From assembly GCF_002210435.1 (NCBI RefSeq), contig NZ_MZMV01000060.1, positions 1 to 40,499 of the forward strand: 40,499 nucleotides of DNA, given 5' to 3'. Under the pieces are notes generated by a model, which was not told the DNA's origin, ran no database searches, and was given only the letters and a program-made list of their open reading frames with translations. The position numbers and the translations under genes were made by a program. This document shows positions 1-7,303 of this stretch, piece by piece (the stretch's first letter is position 1; each line of letters starts with the position of its first letter). The DNA comes from Micromonospora wenchangensis. GTDB taxonomy: Bacteria; Actinomycetota; Actinomycetes; Mycobacteriales; Micromonosporaceae.

Positions 1-297
1 GGCGGGCCGGAGCTGGTCGAGGCCCGCACCTACCGGTTCGACGCCCACCACACCTTCGAACACGCGGTACGCCTGCAGTACCGCCCGGCGCAGGAGGTGA
101 CCGACGGCCGGTCCCGGGACCCGGTGGAGATCCAGGGCGCCCGGCTGTCGACGGTCGACCGGGAGGCGATCGACGCCGAGGTGGAGGCGACCCTCGACGC
201 GGCCGTCGCGTTCGCCCTGGCCGGCCCCGAACCGGACCCGGCCGGTGCGCTGGACCACCTGTACGCCAGTGGGCTGACCGCCCGGGGAGGCTCCTGA
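1..297 (+). CDS. ThDP-dependent 2-oxoacid dehydrogenase E1 subunit alpha (3' end only)
   Basis: The reading frame is open from base 1 and stops at 295-297, so only about 98 C-terminal residues are present. The segment reading ARTYRFDAHHTFE, followed by a short YRP motif and EV, matches the C-terminal part of E1-alpha subunits of the pyruvate / branched-chain 2-oxoacid dehydrogenase family, where a conserved R-x-x-G/A-H segment precedes a YR..EEV motif. The next gene is the matching E1-beta and starts 1 base after this stop, which supports the call. Together the subunits decarboxylate a 2-oxoacid on thiamine diphosphate. No E2 or E3 gene is visible in the window. The substrate cannot be read from this fragment; candidates are a branched-chain oxoacid or, given the downstream arylglycine-type genes, an arylpyruvate (inference). 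Confidence 0.75.
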   Translation, partial: GGPELVEARTYRFDAHHTFEHAVRLQYRPAQEVTDGRSRDPVEIQGARLSTVDREAIDAEVEATLDAAVAFALAGPEPDPAGALDHLYASGLTARGGS

Positions 298-298
298 G

Positions 299-1273
299 AT
301 GCCACGGCTGTCGTACCGCAAGGCGCTGACCCGGGCACTGACCGACGAGATGACCCGGGACGAGTCGGTGTTCCTGCTCGGCGAGGACATCCGGGTGGGC
401 GCGTCCAACGTCACCCCGGGCCTGCTCAAGCGGTTCGGGCCGGACCGGGTGCTGGACACCCCGCTGTCGGAGCAGGCGTTCACCAGCTTCGCCACCGGGG
501 CGGCGCTGGCCGGGCTGCGGCCGGTGGTGGAGTTCCAGATCCCGTCCCTGCTGTTCCTGGTCTTCGAGCAGATCGTCAACCACGCGCACAAGTTCCCGAT
601 GATGACCGGCGGGCAGTGCTCGGTGCCGGTCACCTACCTGGTGCCCGGCTCCGGTTCCCGCACCGGCTGGGCGGGGCAGCACTCCGACCACCCGTACTCG
701 CTGTTCGCCCACGTCGGGATCGTCACCGTGGTGCCGGCGACCCCGGCCGACGCGTACGGGCTGCTGGCCTCGGCGATCCGGCACGACGACCCGGTGGTGG
801 TCTTCGCCCCGGCCGCCGCGCTGGAGGTCCGCGACGACGTCGACTTCGCCACCCTCGCCCCGGTGCCGCTGGGGCGCGGGGTGGTCCGTCGGGCCGGCGA
901 CGACGTCACCGTGGTCGCCGTCGGGCACCTGGTGCACGACGCGCTGGCCGTCGCCGACGACCTCGCCGACCAGGTGTCGGTGGAGGTGTTCGACCCGCGC
1001 ACGATCTACCCGTTCGACCTCGACGGCCTGCTCGACTCGGTGTCCCGCACCGGCCGGCTGGTCGTCGTCGACGACTCCAACCGGTCCTGCGGCATCGCCG
1101 CCGAGATCATCACCTCGGTGCTGGAACGGGTGCCGCTGGTCGCGCCGCCGCGCCGGGTCACCCGGCCGGACGGCGCGGTGCTGCCCTTCGCGCCGGTGCT
1201 CGACCGGGCCGTGCAGCCGGGCCGCGAGCAACTCACCGCCGCCATCCAACTGACCATGAAGGACAGATCATGA
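299..1273 (+). CDS. ThDP-dependent 2-oxoacid dehydrogenase E1 subunit beta
   Basis: A 324-residue protein, the normal length for E1-beta. It starts at ATG 299 just after a GGAGG-type site in the end of the alpha gene, and its stop overlaps the next start (ATGA at 1270-1273), so the three genes are one translationally coupled operon. Visible family marks are the N-terminal LSYRKALTRALTDEM segment, GEDIRVG, the TPLSEQAF segment carrying the ThDP-activating Glu, the GWAGQHSDHP loop, and a C-terminal transketolase domain with VEVFDPRTIYPFD (usually V-I-D-L-R-T-I-x-P-x-D). It forms the alpha2beta2 E1 that decarboxylates a 2-oxoacid. In phenylglycine biosynthesis of streptogramin producers a similar pair (PglB/PglC) acts on phenylpyruvate. 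That parallel is suggestive here because an oxidase/aminotransferase pair lies 11 kb downstream, but a housekeeping branched-chain role is equally possible from the sequence alone. Confidence 0.85.
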   Translation: MPRLSYRKALTRALTDEMTRDESVFLLGEDIRVGASNVTPGLLKRFGPDRVLDTPLSEQAFTSFATGAALAGLRPVVEFQIPSLLFLVFEQIVNHAHKFPMMTGGQCSVPVTYLVPGSGSRTGWAGQHSDHPYSLFAHVGIVTVVPATPADAYGLLASAIRHDDPVVVFAPAAALEVRDDVDFATLAPVPLGRGVVRRAGDDVTVVAVGHLVHDALAVADDLADQVSVEVFDPRTIYPFDLDGLLDSVSRTGRLVVVDDSNRSCGIAAEIITSVLERVPLVAPPRRVTRPDGAVLPFAPVLDRAVQPGREQLTAAIQLTMKDRS

Positions 1274-2628
1274 CCGATCCGAACTACCCCTGGCCCGAGG
1301 CCGGTCAGGCGTGGCGCGAGCTGCCGGAGACGGCCCGTACGGCGATGGTGGCCGGCGGGGCCGCCGCCTGGCGGGAGATCTTCTACGGCTGTGCGACGTA
1401 CAACAAGCAGTGGCGGCTGGCCCGGCCCCCGGTCATGCCGGCGGACGCGTTCCGCGAGCTGAACGAGGTCTGCGACCGGATCGCCCAGCTCATCCTGGAC
1501 GCCTGCCGGCGGCGGGCCCGCACCGCCGGGGAGCTGCGCGAGCTGCTCGGGGTGCCCGAGGGGGCGACGCGGCTGCTCGACGAGTCCGAGGAGCTGTCCG
1601 AGGAACTGCTCGCCGCGTACCGGCCCGACGTGCTGATCTCCGGCGGGGTGCCGAGGATCGTCGAGTACAACATCGACAGCAGCCTGGGCGGCGGTTTCGA
1701 CGCCGACACGGTGGTCCACCGGTACGCGGCACTCTACCGGGAGCAGGGCATCCTCGACGGGCTGCCGGTACGGCCGGCCCCGTCCCTGCTGGACCAGCGG
1801 TTCGTGGCGATCCGGGACGGGCTGTCCCTGGCCGACGGGGCCCGGGTGGCGCTGCTGCTCGACTTCGACGCCGACTACCCCGGTCTGGAGACCCCCGACG
1901 ACTTCATCAAGATCCTCTCCCCGCTGGTCGACCAGGCCCGCCGGTTCGGCATCGACCTGGTGATCGCCCCGGTCGGCACGGCCACCCTGGACGACGCCAA
2001 GCGGCTGGTCGTCGGTGGCGCGCCGGTCGACGCGCTGTTCCGCCTCTTCGTACCCAACCGGGTCACCCCGAGCGCCGGCCTGGACGCGGTGGCCGGGGCG
2101 CTGCACGCCGGCACCCTGCCGATGTTCGTCAGCACCGCCGCCTGGCTGCTCGGCAACAAAATCAACTTCGCCTGGCTCTACGAGGACCTGGACCTGCTCT
2201 CCGCCGACGACCAGGCCCTGATCCGCCGGTACGTGCCGCACACCGTGGCGTTCACCGCCGCCGAACTGAGCCGGGCCCTGGCCGACCGGGAGAACCTGGT
2301 GGTCAAGCCGGCCGACGGCTCGGCCGGCCACGGGGTGCTCATCGGCCGGGAGATGGGCGACGCGGAGTGGGCCGAGGGCCTGCGCGACGCCCTCGACCGG
2401 GGTGGCGACATCCTCCAGCGGTACTGGCCCGCCGACCGGGTGGAGATGGACTTCGTCCAGATCGAGACCGGCGAGACGGTCACCGCCGAGGTGCCCTACA
2501 GCATCGCCCCGTACCTGTTCGGCCGCACCGGCTCGGGCGCCCTGGCCCGGGTCGGCTTCCCCGGCTGCGACGAGGTCCTCAACCTGGCCCGGGGCGTCCT
2601 GCTCACCGGCATCCTCCTCACCGACTGA
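1270..2628 (+). CDS. ATP-grasp-like ligase of unknown substrate
   Basis: A 452-residue protein whose ATG overlaps the E1-beta stop by 4 bases. The segment LVVKPADGSAGHGVLIGR at about residues 345-362 looks like the nucleotide-binding glycine loop of ATP-grasp enzymes. Upstream, IVEYNIDSSLGGGFD (about residues 134-148) resembles the substrate-binding E-x-N-x-D segment of glutathionylspermidine synthase-like and circularly permuted ATP-grasp proteins. Such enzymes join a carboxylate to an amine through an acyl phosphate. No signal peptide or membrane segment is seen. Strict coupling to the E1 genes suggests that it acts on the same metabolite or its CoA/acid product, perhaps making an amide (inference). 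I do not recognise a characterised homologue. The gene is followed by two long inverted repeats that probably end the operon. Confidence 0.55.
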   Translation: MTDPNYPWPEAGQAWRELPETARTAMVAGGAAAWREIFYGCATYNKQWRLARPPVMPADAFRELNEVCDRIAQLILDACRRRARTAGELRELLGVPEGATRLLDESEELSEELLAAYRPDVLISGGVPRIVEYNIDSSLGGGFDADTVVHRYAALYREQGILDGLPVRPAPSLLDQRFVAIRDGLSLADGARVALLLDFDADYPGLETPDDFIKILSPLVDQARRFGIDLVIAPVGTATLDDAKRLVVGGAPVDALFRLFVPNRVTPSAGLDAVAGALHAGTLPMFVSTAAWLLGNKINFAWLYEDLDLLSADDQALIRRYVPHTVAFTAAELSRALADRENLVVKPADGSAGHGVLIGREMGDAEWAEGLRDALDRGGDILQRYWPADRVEMDFVQIETGETVTAEVPYSIAPYLFGRTGSGALARVGFPGCDEVLNLARGVLLTGILLTD

Positions 2629-2671
2629 CCCACCCGCTCCTTACCCCCGCCCGCCGCCCCTCCCACCCCCG

Positions 2672-2739
2672 CCCCGGTGATCAAGAGCTTTGCGTCATCT
2701 GATCGCGCAGTCGTGACGCCAACTTCTTGATCACCGGGG
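2672..2739. repeat. Long inverted repeat 1 (GATCAAGA family), possible bidirectional terminator
   Basis: The outer arms CCCCGGTGATCAAGA (2672-2686) and TCTTGATCACCGGGG (2725-2739) are perfect inverted copies. An inner pair GCGTCA / TGACGC lies within the loop. It sits just after the ATP-grasp gene and before the convergent SGNH gene, where a bidirectional terminator would be expected. The core GATCAAGA...GCGTC is shared with the second inverted repeat 20 bases further on, so this is a repeated element and not just one local hairpin. Confidence 0.7.
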
Positions 2740-2758
2740 GCTGGCCGGGCCGGGGTGC

Positions 2759-2819
2759 GGTGATCAAGAGGTTCGCGTCGTCTCCCGGCCGGCGGGTGAC
2801 GCGAACCTCTTGATCGACC
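2759..2819. repeat. Long inverted repeat 2 (GATCAAGAGGTTCGCGTC family)
   Basis: The left arm GATCAAGAGGTTCGCGTC (2762-2779) and right arm GACGCGAACCTCTTGATC (2798-2815) are perfect 18-base inverted copies around an 18-base GC-rich loop. The arms share the GATCAAGAG..GCGTC pattern with repeat 1, but the inner part differs (GGTTC against CTTT). Two related elements side by side between convergent genes look like a REP-type or MITE-like dispersed repeat used as a transcription stop. Confidence 0.75.
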
Positions 2820-2862
2820 CCGCCAGGGGCGGTGGGGTGGGTGGGCGCAGGGGGTGGGGGTG

Positions 2863-3546
2863 TCAGGGGTGGGTGCCGAGGTGGACGCCGAGGCGGCGGA
2901 TGGTCTCCGCGGCGGCGATGGCGTCGCTGCGGGCGCTGCCGTGCCGGCCGTCGCTGCTGTACATCGACGGGTCGGTGCCGGCGGGATGGTCGGTCAGGTG
3001 CACGTGCAACGCTCCCAACCGGTCGGCCAGCCGGCCGGTACGCGAGGACAGCAGCCGCATCCGGGCGCCCAACCCGGGCCGCAGCGCCGCCGGGACCGCC
3101 GGGCTGTGCGACACGTCGAACATGCCCACCGTGATCACGTCGGCCCCGGCGTCGCGCAGCGCCCCGACGATCGCGGTCAACTCGGTGTCCACCGCGTCCG
3201 GGTCGAACGCCGTCCGGAAGGCGTCGTTGCCGCCGCAGACCACCAGCGCCAGGTCGGGGGAGAAGGCCAACGCCCGGTCGAGTTGCCCGGCCCGGACCTG
3301 TTGCGCCCGCAGCCCGCGCCGACCCAGGTTCAGGTACGCCAACCCGGGCCGCACCGCCGACAGTTCGGCGGCGATCCGGTCGGCCCACTGCACGTCCGGG
3401 TAGCCCTCGACCGGCTCGCACATCCCCTCGGCGACGCTGTCGCCGACCACCACGAACCGGTGCCACGGATGGTCACGCAGCAGCGCGGCACTCTCCCCCT
3501 CACGCAGGCAGTACGGATCGGTGGCCTCGGTCAACGTCGATGACAT
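2863..3546 (-). CDS. SGNH/GDSL hydrolase, cytosolic
   Basis: A 227-residue protein. The SGNH blocks are visible: VVVGDSVAEG (block I, nucleophile Ser about residue 38), NLGRRG (block II Gly), VVCGGNDAF (block III Asn), and DGRHGS near residue 200 with the Asp-x-x-His pair of block V. There is no signal peptide, so it should act inside the cell as an esterase or lipase-like hydrolase; its substrate is not predictable. It reads leftwards towards the two inverted repeats and has no partner gene on its strand within 190 bases. The start at 3546 was chosen because the reading frame begins there with a normal N-terminus. Bases 3547-3741 upstream hold nothing else that I can support. Confidence 0.85.
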   Translation of the reverse strand: MSSTLTEATDPYCLREGESAALLRDHPWHRFVVVGDSVAEGMCEPVEGYPDVQWADRIAAELSAVRPGLAYLNLGRRGLRAQQVRAGQLDRALAFSPDLALVVCGGNDAFRTAFDPDAVDTELTAIVGALRDAGADVITVGMFDVSHSPAVPAALRPGLGARMRLLSSRTGRLADRLGALHVHLTDHPAGTDPSMYSSDGRHGSARSDAIAAAETIRRLGVHLGTHP

Positions 3547-3741
3547 GGCCGGGAATGTAGCCGACCGTGCGGGTGCCGTCGATCACACCGACCCCTCGGA
3601 TCGCCTGGTGGTCGTCCAGGTGCGCCGACCAGCGCCGGCACCGCCTCCGCCGGCCCTGCCCCCGCCGGTCCGCGCTGGTCGGGACCCCGGTGTTCGGCAA
3701 CACAGTGGCGGTGCGGCGTCACCGGCATCGACCCGGGCGTC

Positions 3742-5098
3742 TCAGGTGCCCCGGCAGGGCGCCTCGGCGGCCGTCCGGCCACAGGTGGCCAGGCTGCACC
3801 AGCGTCGCATCCCGGTGTCGTCGAGAAAGAGCCATCCGCAGCGGGGGTCCGGGCAGACCCGGACGGTGAGCCGACGCGGATCGGCGAGCAGTTCCGCGGC
3901 GCTCCACGCCGCCGCGTGCACCGGCAGTCGCAACCCGGTCGCCGGATCGGGCCACCACCGTCCCCGCCCGTCGGCCTCCCGACGGAACACCAGCGTCCGC
4001 GCGGCCTGTTCGGCGTACCGGGCCACCGCGTCGAAGGCCGGTCCGTCGGCCGGGTCGGTGAGGCAGGCGTACAACCGGGCCCGCAGCGTACGCACCTCGT
4101 CCAGGACCACCGCTGCGCCGGCCGGATCACGGCGGCCCAGCTCGATCAACCGGCCCACGGTCGGGTCGTCGACCAGGCCGGCGTGCCCGGTCCACACCGC
4201 GAGCGTGCGGTAGCCGCGCAGCCACTCGGCCCCCGGCACCGGCGGTTCGTGTCGCCAACCGGCGAACGTGTTGCAGAACTCCAGGGCCGGGTGCCCGCCG
4301 ACGCCCCACGGCAAGGCCTCGCCGCGCACCCGTACCTCGTAGACCGGCCGGTCCGCCCGGTCCAGCCGGTGGTCGGCCCGGAGGATTCCCCGGTGCACCT
4401 CGCGCAGCCGGGCCCCCGGTTCGACCCCGATCTCCTCGACCAGGGTGCGCCGGGTCCGCCGGTACAGCACCAACGCGTCCGTCTGCCGGCCACCGCGGTA
4501 CAGCGCGGTCATCAACGTCGCCACCAGTTCCTCCCGGCCGGGGTGCCGGGCCACCAGCGGGGTCAGCTCGATGACCACCCGGGTGTGCTGGCCGAGCGCG
4601 AGCCGGGCCGCCGCCCGCAGTTCGACGCCGGTCAGCCGCAGGTCCTCGATCGGACCGGCCAGCCGGTCGCGTAGCTCGTCGTCGGCGGTGTCGGCGAGCA
4701 GCGGCCCGCGCGGCAGGGCCAGCGCCCGGTCGAGCAGTCGCACCCGCTCGGCCGGGTCGGTGCTGCCACCTGCCCGGTGCACCAGCCGGGCGAGTTCGGC
4801 CACGTCCACGGTGTGCCCGTCGTCGTGCACCAGGTAGCCGTCGCCGCCGGTGGCGATCCGCACCCGGTACGGTCCCAGCGCGGCCCGCAACCGTCCGATG
4901 TAGGTGTGTACCGCGCTGCGGGGCCGAGGCCGGTGGTCGGTCCGGCCAGAGCAGGTCGATGAGCCGGTCGGTGCCGACCAGGTGTCCCACGTCGAGCAGG
5001 AGCAGCCCGAGGAGGCACCGTTCCTGGCGGCGGACCCCGAGATCGACGACGACGCCCTCCTGGCGGGCCTGGAACGGGCCGAGCAGACGGAACTCCAT
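3742..5098 (-). pseudogene. SARP/BTAD regulator fused to ABATE-CGNR zinc-finger domain, frame-shifted
   Basis: From ATG 5098 the frame reads MEFRLLGPFQARQEG and then LLGLLLLDVGHLVGTDRLI, ending near LLWPDRPPASA: the OmpR-like DNA-binding domain of a SARP. At the run of four G (4920-4923, plus strand) the frame breaks. Skipping one base gives RSAVHTYIGRLRAALG, the expected continuation, then a BTAD domain (...RGGRQTDALVLYRRTRR..., LVEEIGVEPGARLREVHRGIL). After about residue 255 comes an ABATE-type region (GGHPALEFCNTFAGW) and a C-terminal zinc finger, CPDPRCGWLFLDDTGMRRWC plus ATCG. In that finger the usual CGNR is CGRT. Without the extra base the protein would be about 451 residues. A SARP head on a CGNR tail is unusual. 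The gene is either dead, mis-sequenced by one base, or decoded by +1 slippage. Confidence 0.75.
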
Positions 5099-5425
5099 GC
5101 CGCTGAGACCACCTGGCCGGCCCGATCGGTTGCCGCCGCCGTGGTCACCGACTCCCCGGGCGGAACCGGGACGGCCACCGGTCACGGATCGTCACCGGCA
5201 TCCCGCCGTCGGCGTCGGCGAGGTCGCCCGCCACCCGCCCACCGGGGCGGCTCGGTGACCGTCCGGGTCGTCGGGCGCAACCGTGGACGGTGTCCGGTGA
5301 GCCGGTGGTCAGCGGCCCGCCGGAGGCGGATCGTGCTCCTGCGCCGACCCTGCCCGGGCGGTCAGCCGGTGGTGAGGACGGCCGGTGACCCTGGACCGGA
5401 CGACGACGAGGAGATCGGAGTGCCC
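5099..5425. other. Intergenic stretch without a supportable gene
   Basis: A 327-base gap between the divergent SARP-like gene and the secreted protein gene. It must hold both promoters, but I find no convincing -35/-10 pair, no half-site of the TAGGGG family and no RNA-like structure. The only clear signal is a GGAG site at about 5416-5419 ahead of the rightward gene. Confidence 0.5.
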
Positions 5426-5950
5426 ATGCGCTTGACGACGAGACTCGGTGCCGCCCTGACCGCGGTGGTGCTGGCGGGGACCGTGCCGACCGCCCCGGCG
5501 GCGGCCGGCGCTCGCCCCACCGGAGGCTGGGTGCCGGCCCCGCAGGAGGAGTTCACCCTGCCGGCCGGGGCCCGCTGCGCGTTCGGCATCCGGGTGGCGG
5601 CCGAGGTCGACGAGGTCCGCAAGCTGGTGCTGACGACCGCCCCGGACGGTTCGCCACGCCGGGAGCTGTACACCGGCGCGCTGATCGAGACGGTGACCAA
5701 CACCGACACCGGGGCCGTCACCCGGGTGGACGCCAGCGGCACCTCCCTGGTCAGCTACGCCGCCGACGGCACGATGACCTGGTACGTGACCGGCCCGGTG
5801 CTGCTCGGGTTCCGGGACGACGCCGGCTCGTTGCCGAAGGGGTTGTGGCTGATCGACGGTCAGTTCGTCGTCCGGTTCACCGCCGACTACGACAAGACCG
5901 TCACCATGCTGCACGGCACCACCCACAACGTCTGCGACGACCTGGACTGA
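5426..5950 (+). CDS. Small secreted protein of unknown function
   Basis: A 174-residue protein starting MRLTTRLGAALTAVVLAG. This is a typical Sec signal peptide with Arg-containing n-region, hydrophobic core and an Ala-rich cleavage area (APAAAGA, about residues 24-30). The mature part of about 145 residues has two Cys (in GARCAFG and NVCDD), which could form a disulphide, and alternating polar/hydrophobic segments suggesting a beta-rich fold. Segments such as ITNTDTG-like VTNTDTGAVTRVDASGTS followed by a GxxxW/Y-G-P-V-L repeat pattern resemble other actinomycete hypothetical exported proteins. An in-frame GTG at 5420 is an alternative start. It stands alone and converges on the MFS gene; a hairpin covers both stop codons. 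No function can be assigned. Confidence 0.7.
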   Translation: MRLTTRLGAALTAVVLAGTVPTAPAAAGARPTGGWVPAPQEEFTLPAGARCAFGIRVAAEVDEVRKLVLTTAPDGSPRRELYTGALIETVTNTDTGAVTRVDASGTSLVSYAADGTMTWYVTGPVLLGFRDDAGSLPKGLWLIDGQFVVRFTADYDKTVTMLHGTTHNVCDDLD

Positions 5951-5993
5951 CGGTGGGCCGCGCCCGGCCGGTCCCTGGCGGCCTGACCGTCAG
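5947..5993. terminator. Bidirectional hairpin spanning two convergent stop codons
   Basis: CTGACGGT (5947-5954) and ACCGTCAG (5986-5993) are perfect 8-base inverted copies, with a GC-rich inner hairpin between them. The TGA of the secreted-protein gene lies in the left arm and the stop of the MFS gene lies in the right arm. The position fits a shared terminator for convergent genes; there is no U tract. Confidence 0.55.
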
Positions 5994-7303
5994 ACCGGGT
6001 CGACGGCCGCCGGTGGGGGTGCCGGCCGGCCCATCCGCAGCGGCCCGGCGACCAGCGGCGCCACGGTCAGCACCGCGCACACCACCGCCATCACCAGCAG
6101 CGCCGGTCGCAGCCCGAGGGCCGCCACCGACCAGCCGCCGACCAGCGCCCCCACCGGCAGCCCGACGAACGCCAGCGAGCCGGAGATCCCCAGCACCCGG
6201 GTCTGCAACGCGTCCGGCACCCGTTCGTACAGTGCCGCGCCGAGCAGCGGGTTGACCGCCGCGATGCCGACCCCGGACAGGAACGTCACCACCAGCACCA
6301 CCACCAGGTGGTCGGTCAGCGCCAGCACCAGCAGCCGGGGCGCGCCGCTCAACGCCGCCCCGGCCGCGAAGACCAGGGTCCGGGGCAGCCGGGGGCCGAG
6401 CATCGTGAAGACCAGGTTGCCGAGCAGCGCGCCACCGCCGAACACCCCGAGCACCAGGCCGAACCCGGCCGGGTCGCCGAACTCGTCGCGGACCCACAGC
6501 GGCACCCACACGGCGGTGTTGGCGGCGGCGAACATGTTCAACGCGGAGACCACCACCAGCATGGTCAGCAGCACCCGGTCGGTACGCAGGTAGCCGAAAC
6601 CGGTGCGCAACGCCTGGAAGTAGCCCTCCCGGGGGGTGGCGGGCGCGTCGCTTTCGGGCGGGCGCACCAGCACCCCGACCAGCAGCGCGCAGACCGCGAA
6701 GGTGCCCGCGTCGATCCAGATCGCCCGGGTCACCCCGACCCAGTCGATGAGCAGGCCGCCGATGACCGTGCCGAACAGCGCCACCCCGCGCGCCAGCCCG
6801 TCGTAGGCGGAGGTGAGCCGGATCAGCTCCACCCCGGCGCGCTGCGCGGCCGGCCGGAACATGACGTGCTTGACCCGGTCGCCGATGCCGCGCAGCCCGC
6901 CGGCCACCGCGACCAGGGCGACGAGCGCCCCGAAGCCGAGCCACGGGGCCAGCGCCACCACCGCGATCACGGCCGCGCTGGCCGCGTCCACCGTGATCGA
7001 GGTACGCCGCACCCCGAACCGGTCCGCCCACGGCGTCGCCAACGAGCTGGACAGCATGTACGGCAGGAACTCGGCGGCCGCGACGATGCCCATCTTGGCC
7101 GGGCTGCCGGTGGTGGTGAGCACCAGCCAGGGGATCGCGATCACCGAGATCCGACTGCCCAGGTTGGAGATCAGGTCGGCGGCGACCAGGGTGACCAGTT
7201 CCCGCCGGGCGGCCCGCCGCCCGGGGTCGACGTCGACCGGCGGACCCGGGTCGGCGTCGCCGTCGGTGGCCGTACGGGGGCCGGTGTCGGCGTCGGCGGT
7301 CAC
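5990..7303 (-). CDS. MFS transporter, drug-efflux type
   Basis: A 437-residue membrane protein with about 10-12 hydrophobic segments. The N-terminal domain includes VTLVAADLISNLGSRISVIA, WADRFGVRRTSI (the cytoplasmic loop 2-3 motif with D-R-x-G-x-R-R) and GLRGIGDRV; the second half includes FGLVLGVFGGGALLGNLV and ISGSLAFVGLPVGALVGG. The pattern is that of the enterobactin-exporter/macrolide-efflux-like MFS group common in actinomycete clusters. It starts at GTG 7303, overlapping the stop of the upstream AMP-ligase (GTGA 7300-7303), so both are made from one mRNA. It probably exports a product made with that ligase or protects the cell (inference). About 35 residues before the first membrane segment are acidic and Pro/Gly-rich and may be unstructured. 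Confidence 0.85.
   Translation of the reverse strand: MTADADTGPRTATDGDADPGPPVDVDPGRRAARRELVTLVAADLISNLGSRISVIAIPWLVLTTTGSPAKMGIVAAAEFLPYMLSSSLATPWADRFGVRRTSITVDAASAAVIAVVALAPWLGFGALVALVAVAGGLRGIGDRVKHVMFRPAAQRAGVELIRLTSAYDGLARGVALFGTVIGGLLIDWVGVTRAIWIDAGTFAVCALLVGVLVRPPESDAPATPREGYFQALRTGFGYLRTDRVLLTMLVVVSALNMFAAANTAVWVPLWVRDEFGDPAGFGLVLGVFGGGALLGNLVFTMLGPRLPRTLVFAAGAALSGAPRLLVLALTDHLVVVLVVTFLSGVGIAAVNPLLGAALYERVPDALQTRVLGISGSLAFVGLPVGALVGGWSVAALGLRPALLVMAVVCAVLTVAPLVAGPLRMGRPAPPPAAVDPV

Noticed and set aside
1..1273. E1 alpha/beta as a firm PglB/PglC assignment
   Set aside because: Only the last third of alpha is present and the beta subunit has no residue pattern I can tie to arylpyruvates; a branched-chain or pyruvate role is just as likely.
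616..2628. Very long Arg/Ala/Gly/Pro-rich open frames on both strands, such as those across 616-1270, 7800-9060, 16000-17000 and 36700-39800
   Set aside because: They lie opposite or out of frame with genes having clear family motifs. Their composition is that expected for shadow frames in very GC-rich DNA.
2672..2819. The paired repeats as a CRISPR array or tRNA pair
   Set aside because: There are only two elements, each is an inverted repeat with a different centre, and no spacer-like unique segments or tRNA cloverleaf features are present.
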